From the NCBI GenBank assembly GCA_038888615.1, contig JAWAID010000002.1, forward strand, positions 501,555 through 565,554: DNA of 64,000 nucleotides. Reading direction: 5' to 3'. The stretch's first letter is position 1. Each line of letters begins with the position of its first letter. A program made the translations under genes and the position numbers. Under the pieces are notes generated by a model. That model saw only the letters and a program-made list of their open reading frames with translations. It was not told the origin of the DNA and made no database searches. Origin of the DNA: Candidatus Korarchaeum sp. GTDB lineage: Archaea; Korarchaeota; Korarchaeia; Korarchaeales; Korarchaeaceae. Positions 1-8,604 of the stretch are shown here, one piece after another.

Positions 1-1
1 A

Positions 2-202
2 CCTACGCTAAAGTTGAGGATGGCCCTAGACCCTAAGACGAGTCCTGAAACTTTAAAAAGACTCTCTGAGGAGGAAGACGAGGACATAAGGGTTGCTGTA
101 GCGCTTAATCCCTCGACACCGCTCGATGTGATCGTGGAGCTCTCTAAGGACCGTAGTGAGTTGGTGCGTAAGGTAGCGGTGGAGAGGCTCTTCGGGAGGT
201 AG
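2..202 (+). CDS. LRV/HEAT-like repeat protein, C-terminal end only
   Basis: The reading frame is open back to the window edge, so this is the last 66 codons of a longer gene; an apparent TTG start at 14 need not be the real one. The residues show a roughly 24-residue repeat of the leucine-rich-variant type: [20 protein letters not shown] is followed by [18 protein letters not shown] and then a final VRKVAVERL. Repeats of this kind stack as paired helices and usually bind other proteins. Partner and role cannot be told from this fragment. The frame stops just before the promoter of the rubredoxin gene. Confidence 0.6.
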   Translation, partial: PTLKLRMALDPKTSPETLKRLSEEEDEDIRVAVALNPSTPLDVIVELSKDRSELVRKVAVERLFGR

Positions 203-240
203 CTTTAAAAATTCACGATCGTTATCTCAGCGGTGGGGGC

Positions 241-423
241 ATGATCAGGTACAGGTGCGGCGTCTGCGGTTACATATACGACCCCTTGAAGGGGGACGAG
301 AGGAGGGGAATCAAGCCGGGGACGCCCTTCGAGGAGCTCCCCGATGACTGGAGATGCCCGGTTTGCGGTGCGCCTAAGAGCGCTTTCCAACCCGTAGACG
401 ATGAGGAGAGCATGGAGTGGTGA
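241..423 (+). CDS. rubredoxin
   Basis: A 60-residue protein with the two rubredoxin iron-binding knuckles, CGVCGY near residue 6 and CPVCGAPK near residue 39. The typical aromatic and acidic residues lie between them ([16 protein letters not shown]). It should bind one iron through four cysteines and carry single electrons in the cytoplasm, often to oxygen or peroxide reductases in anaerobes. Its length is that of a normal single-domain rubredoxin. A TATA-like CTTTAAAAA lies at about 204-212 and a G-rich ribosome site directly precedes ATG 241. No electron-transfer partner is adjacent; a ferritin-like diiron protein is encoded 10 kb away. Confidence 0.95.
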   Translation: MIRYRCGVCGYIYDPLKGDERRGIKPGTPFEELPDDWRCPVCGAPKSAFQPVDDEESMEW

Positions 424-451
424 TACAGCCCAATCTTGGAATCCACTCCCG

Positions 452-459
452 CTTTTAAC
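452..459 (+). promoter_or_regulatory. TATA-like box of the phosphatase gene
   Basis: CTTTTAAC sits about 23-26 bp before the paired ATG codons at 478 and 481. This spacing points to a leaderless transcript and argues against the longer frame that opens at TTG 436, upstream of the box. Confidence 0.5.
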
Positions 460-477
460 CCAAGTTTCACCGTGGTT

Positions 478-1059
478 ATGATGCCCGTAATATGGGTCGT
501 GCCGAACGAACTAGCTATATCCAGGATCCCCACCAGGAGGGAGGACATCAGAATGCTCAGATCGATGGGGTGCAAAGCCCTGGTCTGCCTAGCTACGGAG
601 AGGGAGATAGCTCCCTTCTGGGGAGGGATCCTGAGCTACGAGAACGCTGTGATATCCGAGGGCATGGACTTCTACTTCCTCCCTACGGAGCCCGGAGGGG
701 CCCCGGATATGAGGGAGATGATGGACCTACTCAATTGGATCTCCTCGAGAACGTCTAGAGGGAGTCCGGTAGCTGTTCACTGCTTCGCAGGCATAGGGAG
801 AGCTGGAACCGTGGCTGCGGCTTACCTCATATTCACCAGGAACATGACTCCCCAGGCCGCTCTGGACTACGTTAGAAGGATAAGGCCGAATGCCGTAGAG
901 TCTCAGAAGCAAGAGGAAGCGATCATCCAACTTAGCTCAGTAGTTAACCTCTTATTAACGGGGAGAATTCCTCTCCAATCCATATTGGAGCCCATAGAGA
1001 CCAAGAAACTGGGACTCATGAGGAGGACCTGGCTGAGGTTATCAAAGCTCCTGGGGTAG
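478..1059 (+). CDS. dual-specificity / tyrosine protein phosphatase
   Basis: A 193-residue cysteine-dependent phosphatase. The signature loop HCFAGIGRAGT contains the nucleophile Cys102 and phosphate-binding Arg108. The N-terminal WVVPNELAISRIPTRRED matches the archaeal small dual-specificity phosphatases. It would dephosphorylate tyrosine, serine or threonine on proteins, or a small phosphorylated molecule, in the cytoplasm. The start at 478 (or 481) was preferred over TTG 436 because the TATA-like box at 452-459 lies between them. It is transcribed alone; the next gene has its own promoter. The physiological substrate cannot be read from the sequence. Confidence 0.85.
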   Translation: MMPVIWVVPNELAISRIPTRREDIRMLRSMGCKALVCLATEREIAPFWGGILSYENAVISEGMDFYFLPTEPGGAPDMREMMDLLNWISSRTSRGSPVAVHCFAGIGRAGTVAAAYLIFTRNMTPQAALDYVRRIRPNAVESQKQEEAIIQLSSVVNLLLTGRIPLQSILEPIETKKLGLMRRTWLRLSKLLG

Positions 1060-1130
1060 TGCTATCCCACCGCTCCTCCCCTTGGTCGCTCGGGATCCCT
1101 CGGCTGTGTGAGGATCGCTCCAGGCAAGGC

Positions 1131-1137
1131 TTTATAA
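1131..1137 (+). promoter_or_regulatory. TATA box of the Ldh_2-family gene
   Basis: TTTATAA is centred 25 bp before ATG 1159, the spacing expected for leaderless archaeal transcription. It supports ATG 1159 over GTG 1147. Confidence 0.6.
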
Positions 1138-1158
1138 CTTCAGCCGGTGGGCCTCCCT

Positions 1159-2268
1159 ATGCTGAGGTACGATAAATCCCCACCTCACCCCCCGCAGGAC
1201 TTCGTGAGGGTTAGGTACGAGGAGCTCGTGGAGTTCGTGAAGTCCGTTTTCCTGAAGCTAGGGGTCCCGGGGGATGACGCTAGGGTGGTGGCTGAGAACC
1301 TGGTAACGGCTGACCTCAGGGGCATAGAGTCGCACGGGGTCGCTAGGCTGAGGAGGTACGTCGATGGTATAAGGAAGGGAGCCGTCAAGGTGAGGCCCAA
1401 CGTGAGGATAATTAGCGAGGGCCCGTCTTTCGCTCTCGTGGACGGGGACTCCGGTTTAGGGCAAGTCGTAGGCAGCTTCTCAATGAGGCTAGCCATAAGG
1501 AAGGCTAAGGAGAGCGGTATAGGCTTCGTGACGGTGAGGATGAGCAACCACTACGGCATAGCTGGCTATTACGCGATGATGGCCTTAGAGCAAGATATGG
1601 TGGGGGTCTCCATGACGAACTCCAGACCCCTAGTAGCTCATACGGGGGCTTTGGGCAAGTGGCTTGGGACCAACCCCATAGCCGTAGCAGCTCCCACGGT
1701 TAATCCACCGCCTTTCGTCCTCGATATGGCGACCAGCGTGGCCCCGATAGGGAAGATGGAGGAGTACTCCAGGCTGGGGAGGAGGGTACCGATGGGCTGG
1801 GGTATAGATGCCGAGGGCAAGCCCTGCGATGACCCAAACGTCATAATGAGGGAGGGGGCTCTCTTACCCCTAGGCGGACTAGGTGAGGTCTTCGGAGGTC
1901 ATAAGGGTTATGGATTGGCTGTCATGGTTGAAATATTCACCAGCGTGCTGAGCGGGGCCGCTATGCTCAGGGAGGTAGGTCAGACGGAGGCCCCCGAGCC
2001 AGCCAACGTGGGCCACTTCTTCATGGCGATCGACGTGGCTAGGTTCATGCCAGTGGAGGAGTTCAAGAGGAGGATGGAGAAACTCAGGGAGACCCTGAAG
2101 AAGGCACCACTTCATCCGGAGTTCGAAAGAATCTGGATGCATGGGGAGAAGAGTTACCTAACATCCCTGAGGAGGATGGAGGAGGGGATACCCATCCACA
2201 AGAGGGTGATGGAGGAGATGAGAACGATAGCTTCTGAGGTAGGTGTCGAGTTCCCCTGGGGACCATGA
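1159..2268 (+). CDS. malate/L-lactate dehydrogenase family (Ldh_2) oxidoreductase
   Basis: A 369-residue member of the NAD(P)-dependent family that includes archaeal malate dehydrogenase and L-sulfolactate dehydrogenase; it does not use the classical Rossmann fold. Visible family motifs are RGIESHGVARL near residue 55, SNHYGIAGYYAM with the catalytic-region histidine, and KWLGTNPIAVAAP before the MATS and GHKGYGLAVMVE segments. It interconverts a 2-hydroxyacid and its 2-oxoacid. Exact substrate (malate, lactate, sulfolactate, ureidoglycolate) cannot be decided by eye. Length is normal and no motif is missing. It is monocistronic and followed by about 450 bp without a gene. Confidence 0.85.
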   Translation: MLRYDKSPPHPPQDFVRVRYEELVEFVKSVFLKLGVPGDDARVVAENLVTADLRGIESHGVARLRRYVDGIRKGAVKVRPNVRIISEGPSFALVDGDSGLGQVVGSFSMRLAIRKAKESGIGFVTVRMSNHYGIAGYYAMMALEQDMVGVSMTNSRPLVAHTGALGKWLGTNPIAVAAPTVNPPPFVLDMATSVAPIGKMEEYSRLGRRVPMGWGIDAEGKPCDDPNVIMREGALLPLGGLGEVFGGHKGYGLAVMVEIFTSVLSGAAMLREVGQTEAPEPANVGHFFMAIDVARFMPVEEFKRRMEKLRETLKKAPLHPEFERIWMHGEKSYLTSLRRMEEGIPIHKRVMEEMRTIASEVGVEFPWGP

Positions 2269-2726
2269 TCCCCCTCTCGCCGACCGAATATCCCCCTTTA
2301 CGTTAGCGTTACGCTCCTCCTGAAACTTTCCTCAATGCAGCTCCTTAGATCTCAACTGAGCCCCATCTCCCGCATCATCCCGTTTGTGATATACCGCTTC
2401 CTGAGCGTTCCCATTCCAGCGTCAACTTTTCAGTAACTGTAAAACTCATATGACACAACTGGTTACTTGAAAGACCCTGGATCCGCTCACGAAAGCTTAC
2501 TCTGCTCCCCGAATGGCCCTTACAACTCCCTCAGCTCTCCGGCTCATCCAAAGGACCGCTTTAACGTGATCACAGACGTCAATCGCTTGAAAACTCACTG
2601 GTCCGTGGACCTAAGCGAGTCGATGGGAACAGCCCAAGCCCCGAACCCAGCCGCTCTCTTCCCTCACCTCGTAGGGTAATTCCTCAAATTTTTCCCTAGC
2701 AGCTTCGATTAGTGAGCATAACATAG
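2269..2726. other. gene-less stretch between convergent genes
   Basis: No convincing gene, RNA or repeat is visible. A 70-codon open frame at 2467-2679 has the proline- and serine-rich composition of non-coding DNA and no promoter or ribosome site. Confidence 0.5.
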
Positions 2727-4250
2727 CTAATGGGATCGACGGACCTCACCGATGGCGCCCTTCTCGAAGATCCTATTCAAGGCCTCTTCGAGGGCCTTCA
2801 CGGATGCCTCCAGGATGTCCCTACTTGTTCCAGTGGCTTGAACCTCACCCGATGGTCCTAGGACCCCTATAGTGAGCTCCCCTATGGCTTCGGATCCCGT
2901 TGAGACAGCTCTAAGCCTGAACTTCCTCAAGGTTATACGCGGGACCCCTTGGATCGATATCAGAGCCTTGGTCAACGCGTCAACGGGGCCGACTCCGCTG
3001 GAGGAGGAGACGACCTCTCTGCCCCCCACTGAGGCTCTAACGGTGGCCGTTGGGGTCACTCCGCTGCCGGTGACTACCACCCAATCCCTCACCCTGAACC
3101 ACTTCGACTCGATGCCGAGTACCTCCTCCACCACGGACCTCATCAACGCCTCGGTTATCCTAACTCCCTCCTCCGAGAGACCCTTCACCCTCTCGAGTAT
3201 GCTATCCAGCTGCTCCTCGGATGCCGCGTAACCCATCTCCCTCAGCACCTCCTGAACGGCCGTCCTTCCGGAGAGACCACCTACCCAGAACTTCCTCCTC
3301 CTCCCTACCTCCTCAGGGCTTATGAGCTCGTAGCTAGATGGCTCCATCGATATGGCTCTCACGTGAACTCCGGCTTCGTAGGTGAACGTGAGATTCCCAA
3401 CCACGGGAGAGATCTCGTGCAGAGGGATCCCGCTCACCCTCTCGACTACCTCGCTTAGGCTAGCCAGAAGATCCATCTTGACGCTCGTATCGATTCCCGC
3501 TAACTTCCTCAAAGCCACCACCACCTGCTCGAGAGGAGCTATACCAGCCTTAGGCCCTAGGCCGTTAACGGCCACGTGCACCTGATCAGCTCCCTCCAGC
3601 GCAGCGGTGACGGAGTTGGCCGTAGCCATGCCGAAGTCGTTGAAGAAGGTGACGCTAAGGGGGGCCCTGAACCTCCCCTTAGCTTCCCTAACTACCTCCC
3701 TCACCCCATCGGGGAGGAGAGCCCCCACGGGATCGCTCAGGTTTATCCTGTCAGCACCGCTCTGAAGAGCTACCTCACAGGCCCTCCACAGGAAATCCCT
3801 GCTCGCCCTCCCGAAGTCCTCAGCTGTGAACTCCACGATCAAACCCGATGACTTGGCGAAGCTCACTGATTCCTCTATCCTCCTCAAAGCCTCCTCCCCG
3901 CTTATGCCTATGGCCCTGAGGAGTTTCTCGCTCACTGGGATGAATATGTTGACGCTATCGACCTCCGTCTCAGCGGCAGCCTCAACGTCCTCCTTGAGGG
4001 CCCTAGCCAGGGCGCAGAGCTCTGGTGAGAAACCGGATCTTGAGACCCTCCTAACAGCTCTAACAACCTCTTTCGTGATCTTCTTTTCGCTATCCGAGTA
4101 GGAAGGGAAACCAGCTTCTATCACGTCAACGCCCGCAGTATCCAGGTGAGTTGCCACCTCAACCCTTCCCTCGAGACCGAAGGAGACGCCTGGGACCATC
4201 TCACCCAAGGTGAGCGTGGAGTCGAAGATCCTCACCCTCCTAGGGGACAT
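2727..4250 (-). CDS. LeuA/homocitrate-synthase-family protein with replaced catalytic motifs
   Basis: A 507-residue protein with the full layout of 2-isopropylmalate, citramalate and homocitrate synthases: N-terminal TIM barrel, linker helices and a C-terminal LeuA regulatory-type domain (about 385-505). The barrel motifs are altered at active-site positions. The usual L-R-D-G-E-Q reads LTLGEM (residues 13-18), losing the substrate arginine and metal aspartate. The HxHND metal motif reads TFFND (201-205). NGxGERAGN reads NGLGPKAGI. The H-E-x-G-x-H motif reads YEAGVH (291-296). The rest of the fold is well kept and the frame is intact over 1.5 kb, so it looks selected and not decayed. It is probably not a normal metal-dependent aldol synthase; a regulatory paralogue or a different reaction is possible. 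Start ATG 4250 follows a TATA box by about 25 bp. Confidence 0.75.
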   Translation of the reverse strand: MSPRRVRIFDSTLTLGEMVPGVSFGLEGRVEVATHLDTAGVDVIEAGFPSYSDSEKKITKEVVRAVRRVSRSGFSPELCALARALKEDVEAAAETEVDSVNIFIPVSEKLLRAIGISGEEALRRIEESVSFAKSSGLIVEFTAEDFGRASRDFLWRACEVALQSGADRINLSDPVGALLPDGVREVVREAKGRFRAPLSVTFFNDFGMATANSVTAALEGADQVHVAVNGLGPKAGIAPLEQVVVALRKLAGIDTSVKMDLLASLSEVVERVSGIPLHEISPVVGNLTFTYEAGVHVRAISMEPSSYELISPEEVGRRRKFWVGGLSGRTAVQEVLREMGYAASEEQLDSILERVKGLSEEGVRITEALMRSVVEEVLGIESKWFRVRDWVVVTGSGVTPTATVRASVGGREVVSSSSGVGPVDALTKALISIQGVPRITLRKFRLRAVSTGSEAIGELTIGVLGPSGEVQATGTSRDILEASVKALEEALNRIFEKGAIGEVRRSH

Positions 4251-4272
4251 GTGGGTTCTGAGCCGCGTGCTC

Positions 4273-4278
4273 TTATAA
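4273..4278 (-). promoter_or_regulatory. TATA box of the LeuA-like gene
   Basis: On the minus strand TTATAA lies about 25 bp before ATG 4250. It excludes the 16-codon longer frame that begins at 4298. Confidence 0.6.
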
Positions 4279-4856
4279 TCGCATAGCCCTCGGGTCACGA
4301 GCCCCCATCATGCCGAACCCCCATCGACCCTCGGAGCCCCCTGCTTGGAGGAGGCACTGAGATAACTTATCGCGGCTTTCAGCTTCCTGGTGCTCCTCCC
4401 TTACCCTCAATCGCCCTCATCATTACCCCCTGCAGCCTGCTTCGAGGAAGTCGAAGATATCTTCAAGTCGTTTTCACGCTCTAAACTTTAGAGAACTCCG
4501 CATCTTCCCCTATATCCGCGGCCTCCTGTTTCATAGAGCTTCCCGATGGAAGCCGTTGCGATCGGTCTTAAGGAGCTCCTAGCGCGTCCTCCCTTCACGG
4601 TAGATCCCCCTACCCAACACTGAAATGCATCCTAAATCGAGCTTTGACGCGTTCCCTTTGATCTCAGTCCGGCAGCAGGGATCCGAATCTCCCGTAAACT
4701 TCCTGAGCGTAAGGGCATGAGCCCAACCCTCCCATAGATACCTTTTGCTCCGCTTTCAGGAGTTTTTTCTTACGCCCACTGAGGATCGATAAGATGTTCT
4801 CCACACCTGAAGGCGACGCTAAGGACCCGAAACCGCTGATGCTCAAGAGCTTAAGG
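4279..4856. other. gene-less stretch
   Basis: About 580 bp between two minus-strand genes. Short open frames here lack promoters and family resemblance. No repeat, hairpin or RNA gene was recognised. Confidence 0.45.
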
Positions 4857-7367
4857 CTACATCCTCTCCCAGGCCCTCTCAGGAGGGCTCACCGATTTGG
4901 ACGGGAGGGCCACTACCTCCACCTCCACCTGCACCGGGAACGGGACGCTGCTTCCCATCCCCCAGATGAGGGCCTCGTGATCGGATAACATGGGTAGGTA
5001 GTATTGAATGTCCTCGACCTCCGTGTACTTAGCTATGGCTTCCTGATCGTTCCCGTTCCTCAACCTGAAAGCTACAACCGTATTAGCCTGACTTATGATG
5101 CTCTTGCTCACGTAAGCGGGTCTCTGCGTAACCACTATGAACCCCAGGTTGTAACCACCGGCCTGGCTTATCGCCTCTATCAATGACTGAGCGGTCCCTA
5201 CCTCGTAGGGGTCCCCTACTATCGAGAACCCCCTCTCGGGGATGAGGTACTGAGCTTCCTCTATCACCACTATCAGCGCGAAGTCCCCTTCCCTCTTCCT
5301 AGAGATAGCGTAGCTCGCTAACTCCTCAACAACGCTCTTAACCGTGAGGAACTGCTCCTCATACCTCCTATCGGATGAGAAATCGAGTATCACTAAGGGG
5401 TTCCTCCTGACCTCCTCGACCACGCTAAGCCCCCCTCCTGAGTCGAGTTTCTGAGCTTCCCTCCTCAGCCTGGACTCCATCTCGGCAGCCATGGAGGGCT
5501 TGACCCTCATCTCCCTAGCGATCCTCCTGAGGGACCTCAGGGCCTGCTCTAAATCGCCCTCAGCCTCCCTCAGGGCGGAGGTGAGGATCCTGTAGGAGAG
5601 CGTCCCCGCTTTGTAACCTAGCCTCCTGGCTATGGAGTGGGGACTCATCGATCTCACGTTCGGTAGGAAGGAGGAATAATCGTAAACGACCCCTCCCTTA
5701 GCTGTTAGCCTCTCGTACTCCCCCCTCCTATCGAGCACGAGGAACCGAGGCCTCGGCTTGAGCTCGGAGGCCTTCGCTATCAAGCTGGCTACGAAGCTGC
5801 TATTATGGACGAAAGCACCGTTAGCCAGGAAGCTCTGGGTCTCGGGGACATCTAGGTCGTAAACGTACTTGGTGTTCGTGTAAACCTTCCTCACGCTCAC
5901 TACCCTCTCCAAGTTAACGGAAGCCTTGTAGATCAATCCCTCCCTCTTCGGCAGAGCCCTCACCTGGAGCGATCCCCCATCCATGCCCAGGCTCCTCTCC
6001 CCCCAGCTCTCAATACGGTCCATGAGGACCCTCAGGGAGAGGGGGTCCACCGAGAGGCCCCCGGGGCAGAACCTCAGGGTGGTGACGCCCAGCAGGGAGA
6101 GGACCGTTGAGAGAGCGGTGGACCTGCTCTCCCCACAGAGGATGAGCGAGCTCCCCCTGGTATCGTGGATCGAGCACCTGACTAAGAGCTCCCTGAGCGC
6201 TCTGGCCAAGGGGTAGTACCTTCCCCCGATCCCCTCCGTCTCGGAGGGGAGACTCAAGAGGGATGAGAGACCGTGCGAGACCATCCTAGAGAGCTCCCGC
6301 GATCTAACGAATACCCCCTTGTTATCCAGTACCCTGTGCTCAAGGCCCGCCTCGAGGCAGGCTAGCCTGACATCAGCTATATCGGAATCCATCACGAGGA
6401 CCCCGTCCTTCATAGCTACTCCCGATGCCAAGGAGAGGCCCAACAGCCTATCGAAGTAGTGGGGCAATGAGCCCGGCCTCAGCTGAACCCCCCTCGGCAC
6501 CACTAAGTACTTCTCCCTCATGCCCGCTAGCTTCCTGGGGTTTACCGCGAACAGGTTGCTCCCATCAGTCACGAGCAAGCTGTGGTCCTCGGTGACCCTG
6601 ATCCTCCTCCCAACCGAGGTCTCGACTTCGTAGACGTCCTTATCGAGTGTGTGTCTATAAACTCCAGCTAGCTCGCACCACTTAGGCAGGAAGTCGCTCC
6701 CCAAGGAGAGGGTCTCGTAACCCAATCCCCTAAGGTCCAGTAGGACGTCGTCCTTGACCTCCTTAGGGACCTTGCTCTCGAAGAACTTCTCCACGGGGCC
6801 TATGAAGTACTCCCTCCTCTTAGAGTCGTAAATCACTACTACGCTATCCCCAGTGACGCTCTTCCCACTTCTAGTCATCCCGGTGACGAACATGTGACCC
6901 TTGGCCACCGCAGCGAGGTCTATCGCGAAGGGCACCCTGGTTCCCCTTATCCTGCCCACCCTCAGGGGGAGCCCCTGGGAGAAGGGGGGTGTGAGGAAGC
7001 CGGAGAGCTCCCCGGGCTCGGGTCTCATGACCCTCGAGAGCGTCGAAGGTGGGGCCTCCAGGGGCCTTATCCTCCCAGACTCGGGATCCCTGTACCCTAG
7101 GACCTCACAGTCAGCTATCAGATACTCAAGCTCACTGCTGTAGTTCGAGATCAACCCTGAACTACTCGCTATCAAACCCGTTTTTCCTAGTTCCACTTCC
7201 TCGTTTATCGTCTGTATCTCCTTAACCCTGAGGAATACCGGAGCTCCTTCCCAGGGATGGTCGATCACGTAGAAATCCCCCAAGGATACCTTCACACCCT
7301 TAAGAGCGACGAACATTATTCTTCTGGGTGTGGAGCGGGAGATCACGTGACCGACGACTTCCCTCAA
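4857..7367 (-). CDS. herA: HerA-family DNA translocase with an intein
   Basis: An 836-residue precursor. Removing the intein (residues 170-522) leaves a 483-residue HerA/FtsK-like hexameric ATPase. Features are the N-terminal HAS-barrel-like region, Walker A GMTRSGK|SSF split by the intein, VLDRRGEYE, Walker B ALIVVIEEAQYLIPE near residue 700, and the sensor-like VTQRPAYVSKSIISQANT followed by an arginine-rich strand (AFRLRNGNDQ). HerA pumps double-stranded DNA and works with NurA, usually also with Mre11-Rad50, in end resection. The start is TTG 7367, which overlaps the nurA stop by four bases (TTGA), so the two are co-translated. No mre11 or rad50 gene is in the window. The ATPase should be inactive until the intein is spliced out. 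Confidence 0.92.
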   Translation of the reverse strand: MREVVGHVISRSTPRRIMFVALKGVKVSLGDFYVIDHPWEGAPVFLRVKEIQTINEEVELGKTGLIASSSGLISNYSSELEYLIADCEVLGYRDPESGRIRPLEAPPSTLSRVMRPEPGELSGFLTPPFSQGLPLRVGRIRGTRVPFAIDLAAVAKGHMFVTGMTRSGKSVTGDSVVVIYDSKRREYFIGPVEKFFESKVPKEVKDDVLLDLRGLGYETLSLGSDFLPKWCELAGVYRHTLDKDVYEVETSVGRRIRVTEDHSLLVTDGSNLFAVNPRKLAGMREKYLVVPRGVQLRPGSLPHYFDRLLGLSLASGVAMKDGVLVMDSDIADVRLACLEAGLEHRVLDNKGVFVRSRELSRMVSHGLSSLLSLPSETEGIGGRYYPLARALRELLVRCSIHDTRGSSLILCGESRSTALSTVLSLLGVTTLRFCPGGLSVDPLSLRVLMDRIESWGERSLGMDGGSLQVRALPKREGLIYKASVNLERVVSVRKVYTNTKYVYDLDVPETQSFLANGAFVHNSSFVASLIAKASELKPRPRFLVLDRRGEYERLTAKGGVVYDYSSFLPNVRSMSPHSIARRLGYKAGTLSYRILTSALREAEGDLEQALRSLRRIAREMRVKPSMAAEMESRLRREAQKLDSGGGLSVVEEVRRNPLVILDFSSDRRYEEQFLTVKSVVEELASYAISRKREGDFALIVVIEEAQYLIPERGFSIVGDPYEVGTAQSLIEAISQAGGYNLGFIVVTQRPAYVSKSIISQANTVVAFRLRNGNDQEAIAKYTEVEDIQYYLPMLSDHEALIWGMGSSVPFPVQVEVEVVALPSKSVSPPERAWERM
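5802..6860 (-). other. intein inside the HerA Walker A motif
   Basis: A 353-residue in-frame insertion begins at Ser170 (SVTGDSVVVIY, block A) and ends with FLANGAFVHN at Asn522, followed by Ser as the +1 residue. Joining the flanks restores GMTRSGKSSF. Block B is visible as RVTEDHSLLV (T-x-x-H) and block F as YVYDLDVPETQSFL. The central part is endonuclease-sized, but the LAGLIDADG-like stretch reads LLGLSLASGV, with serine where the catalytic aspartate is expected, and the second motif is not clear. Splicing is probably intact and homing probably lost. Confidence 0.92.
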
Positions 7368-8425
7368 TCGCTTTCACCCCTCTGCAGCGAGAATAAGGCG
7401 AACCTCTCCGAATCGATCCCCCTGGCCCTAGCCCCGCTTAAGAGCATCCTATACACCAGGGAAGCCTGTTTGTTAGTGAGCTTAGACAACCTGTCCACGG
7501 CTACTATAGGAAGGGGAAGTCCCGTGCTCGGTTCTGAGAAGGAGTATATCTGGGAGGCTATGGCATGAGCTACTTCCAGCGAGTACTCAGCCAGGTCTAT
7601 CCTGATCGGGACCCTGCCTCTCCTCAAGAACATGGCCCAGGGCCTGAAGGAGCTGGCATCCCCCAGGAAGGGAGCCACCTCCTCCCATCCCCCGCTGGCT
7701 GGTAGGGGTCCCAGCGCCTCACCCTCCCTCAGCAGGAGGGAGGAGAGGAGGGAGTCCGGTAGGCTATCCGCGCCGAGCCAGCTGGATATGTAGTGGCTCC
7801 TCACCCTCTTGACCACGCCGATCACGTGCTTCCCGGAAGCCTTGGCCTCCCTGAGCAAGCCGGATAGGGAGCGCAGCGCGGCCTCGTACACCTCCAGGTA
7901 ACTGGGGGAGTAGATCCTACCCCTGGGGGCGTAGTAGCTCCTGGGTAAGTAGAGGGGGCCGTCTATGAGCACAAGCTCGCTCTTCCTGAGGAGGATGGAA
8001 GCCAAGTTGTACATCAGGTAGTAGCCCATGAGCGACGATACCTTCACGCCCTCCTCCTCATCCAGGCTCGATTGAGGGGGCCTCAGGGTAGCTAGGAGGG
8101 GCTCGGATATCCTCAGGCCCCCTATGAACACCGCCCCTACGGCCAGGCTCATCGGCTGATAACCTATCAGCAGGTCCTTACCGCTCGAGCCCGAATCGAC
8201 GGCGGCTACGCGGGAGCTCGTGGCCTCAGCTTTCAGCGATGTCAGGGGTAAAAGGTCCCTGAGCTTAGGAGCGATGGCCTCAGCCCTATCTATGAGCTCG
8301 ATTATGTTTGAGAGGAGGTCCCTTGAGATCTCGCTCAGCACCTCGTTGTACTTGCTGTAGGGCCTCACCTCGGGCGCTAGCCTCGATAGGCCAGCCTCAC
8401 TGAGATCCTCATCTCCTCTTTTCAT
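7364..8425 (-). CDS. nurA: NurA 5'-3' nuclease
   Basis: A 353-residue NurA-domain protein. The first metal-binding aspartate lies in VAAVDSGSSG (Asp77), a second in LVLIDGPLY (Asp155), and the C-terminal block LEVAHAIASQIY...PIVAVDRLSKL is typical of the family. NurA is the nuclease partner of HerA: the hexameric ATPase feeds DNA ends to a NurA dimer for resection during double-strand break repair. It is the first gene of the nurA-herA operon and overlaps herA by four bases. The upstream 180 bp is AT-rich and shared with the divergent regulator gene at 8605. Confidence 0.92.
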   Translation of the reverse strand: MKRGDEDLSEAGLSRLAPEVRPYSKYNEVLSEISRDLLSNIIELIDRAEAIAPKLRDLLPLTSLKAEATSSRVAAVDSGSSGKDLLIGYQPMSLAVGAVFIGGLRISEPLLATLRPPQSSLDEEEGVKVSSLMGYYLMYNLASILLRKSELVLIDGPLYLPRSYYAPRGRIYSPSYLEVYEAALRSLSGLLREAKASGKHVIGVVKRVRSHYISSWLGADSLPDSLLSSLLLREGEALGPLPASGGWEEVAPFLGDASSFRPWAMFLRRGRVPIRIDLAEYSLEVAHAIASQIYSFSEPSTGLPLPIVAVDRLSKLTNKQASLVYRMLLSGARARGIDSERFALFSLQRGESD

Positions 8426-8585
8426 AAGTTTCCTATTACCTTCGAAAGTTTCTCCTAATAAAAGATTCTACCGTAACATTCAAGTCGAGTAATTACGCAT
8501 TTTGATAATAAAAATTTCTTGAAGATTGAAAAAGGAAAGCCTAGGATCAAACACAGATACCAACATCAAAAAGATTATAAGCTAG

Positions 8586-8601
8586 TCAAAATCTATTTTG
8601 A
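8586..8601. promoter_or_regulatory. candidate operator, perfect inverted repeat
   Basis: TCAAAAT-CT-ATTTTGA is a perfect 7-bp inverted repeat lying between the TATA-like ATTATAA (about 8571-8577) and ATG 8605 of a winged-helix regulator. A further ATTTTGA half-site occurs at 8499-8505. A dimeric regulator bound here would block transcription start, so autoregulation is the simplest reading. Confidence 0.5.
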
Positions 8602-8604
8602 TCG

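Noticed and set aside
436..477. Longer phosphatase start at TTG 436
   Set aside because: The TATA-like box lies inside this extension, and the family N-terminus begins at ATG 478/481.
2467..2679. 70-codon open frame between the dehydrogenase and the LeuA-like gene
   Set aside because: No promoter or ribosome site, odd proline/serine-rich composition and no family resemblance; most likely chance.
4664..4846. 60-codon minus-strand frame before herA
   Set aside because: No start signals and no recognised motif; composition like non-coding DNA.
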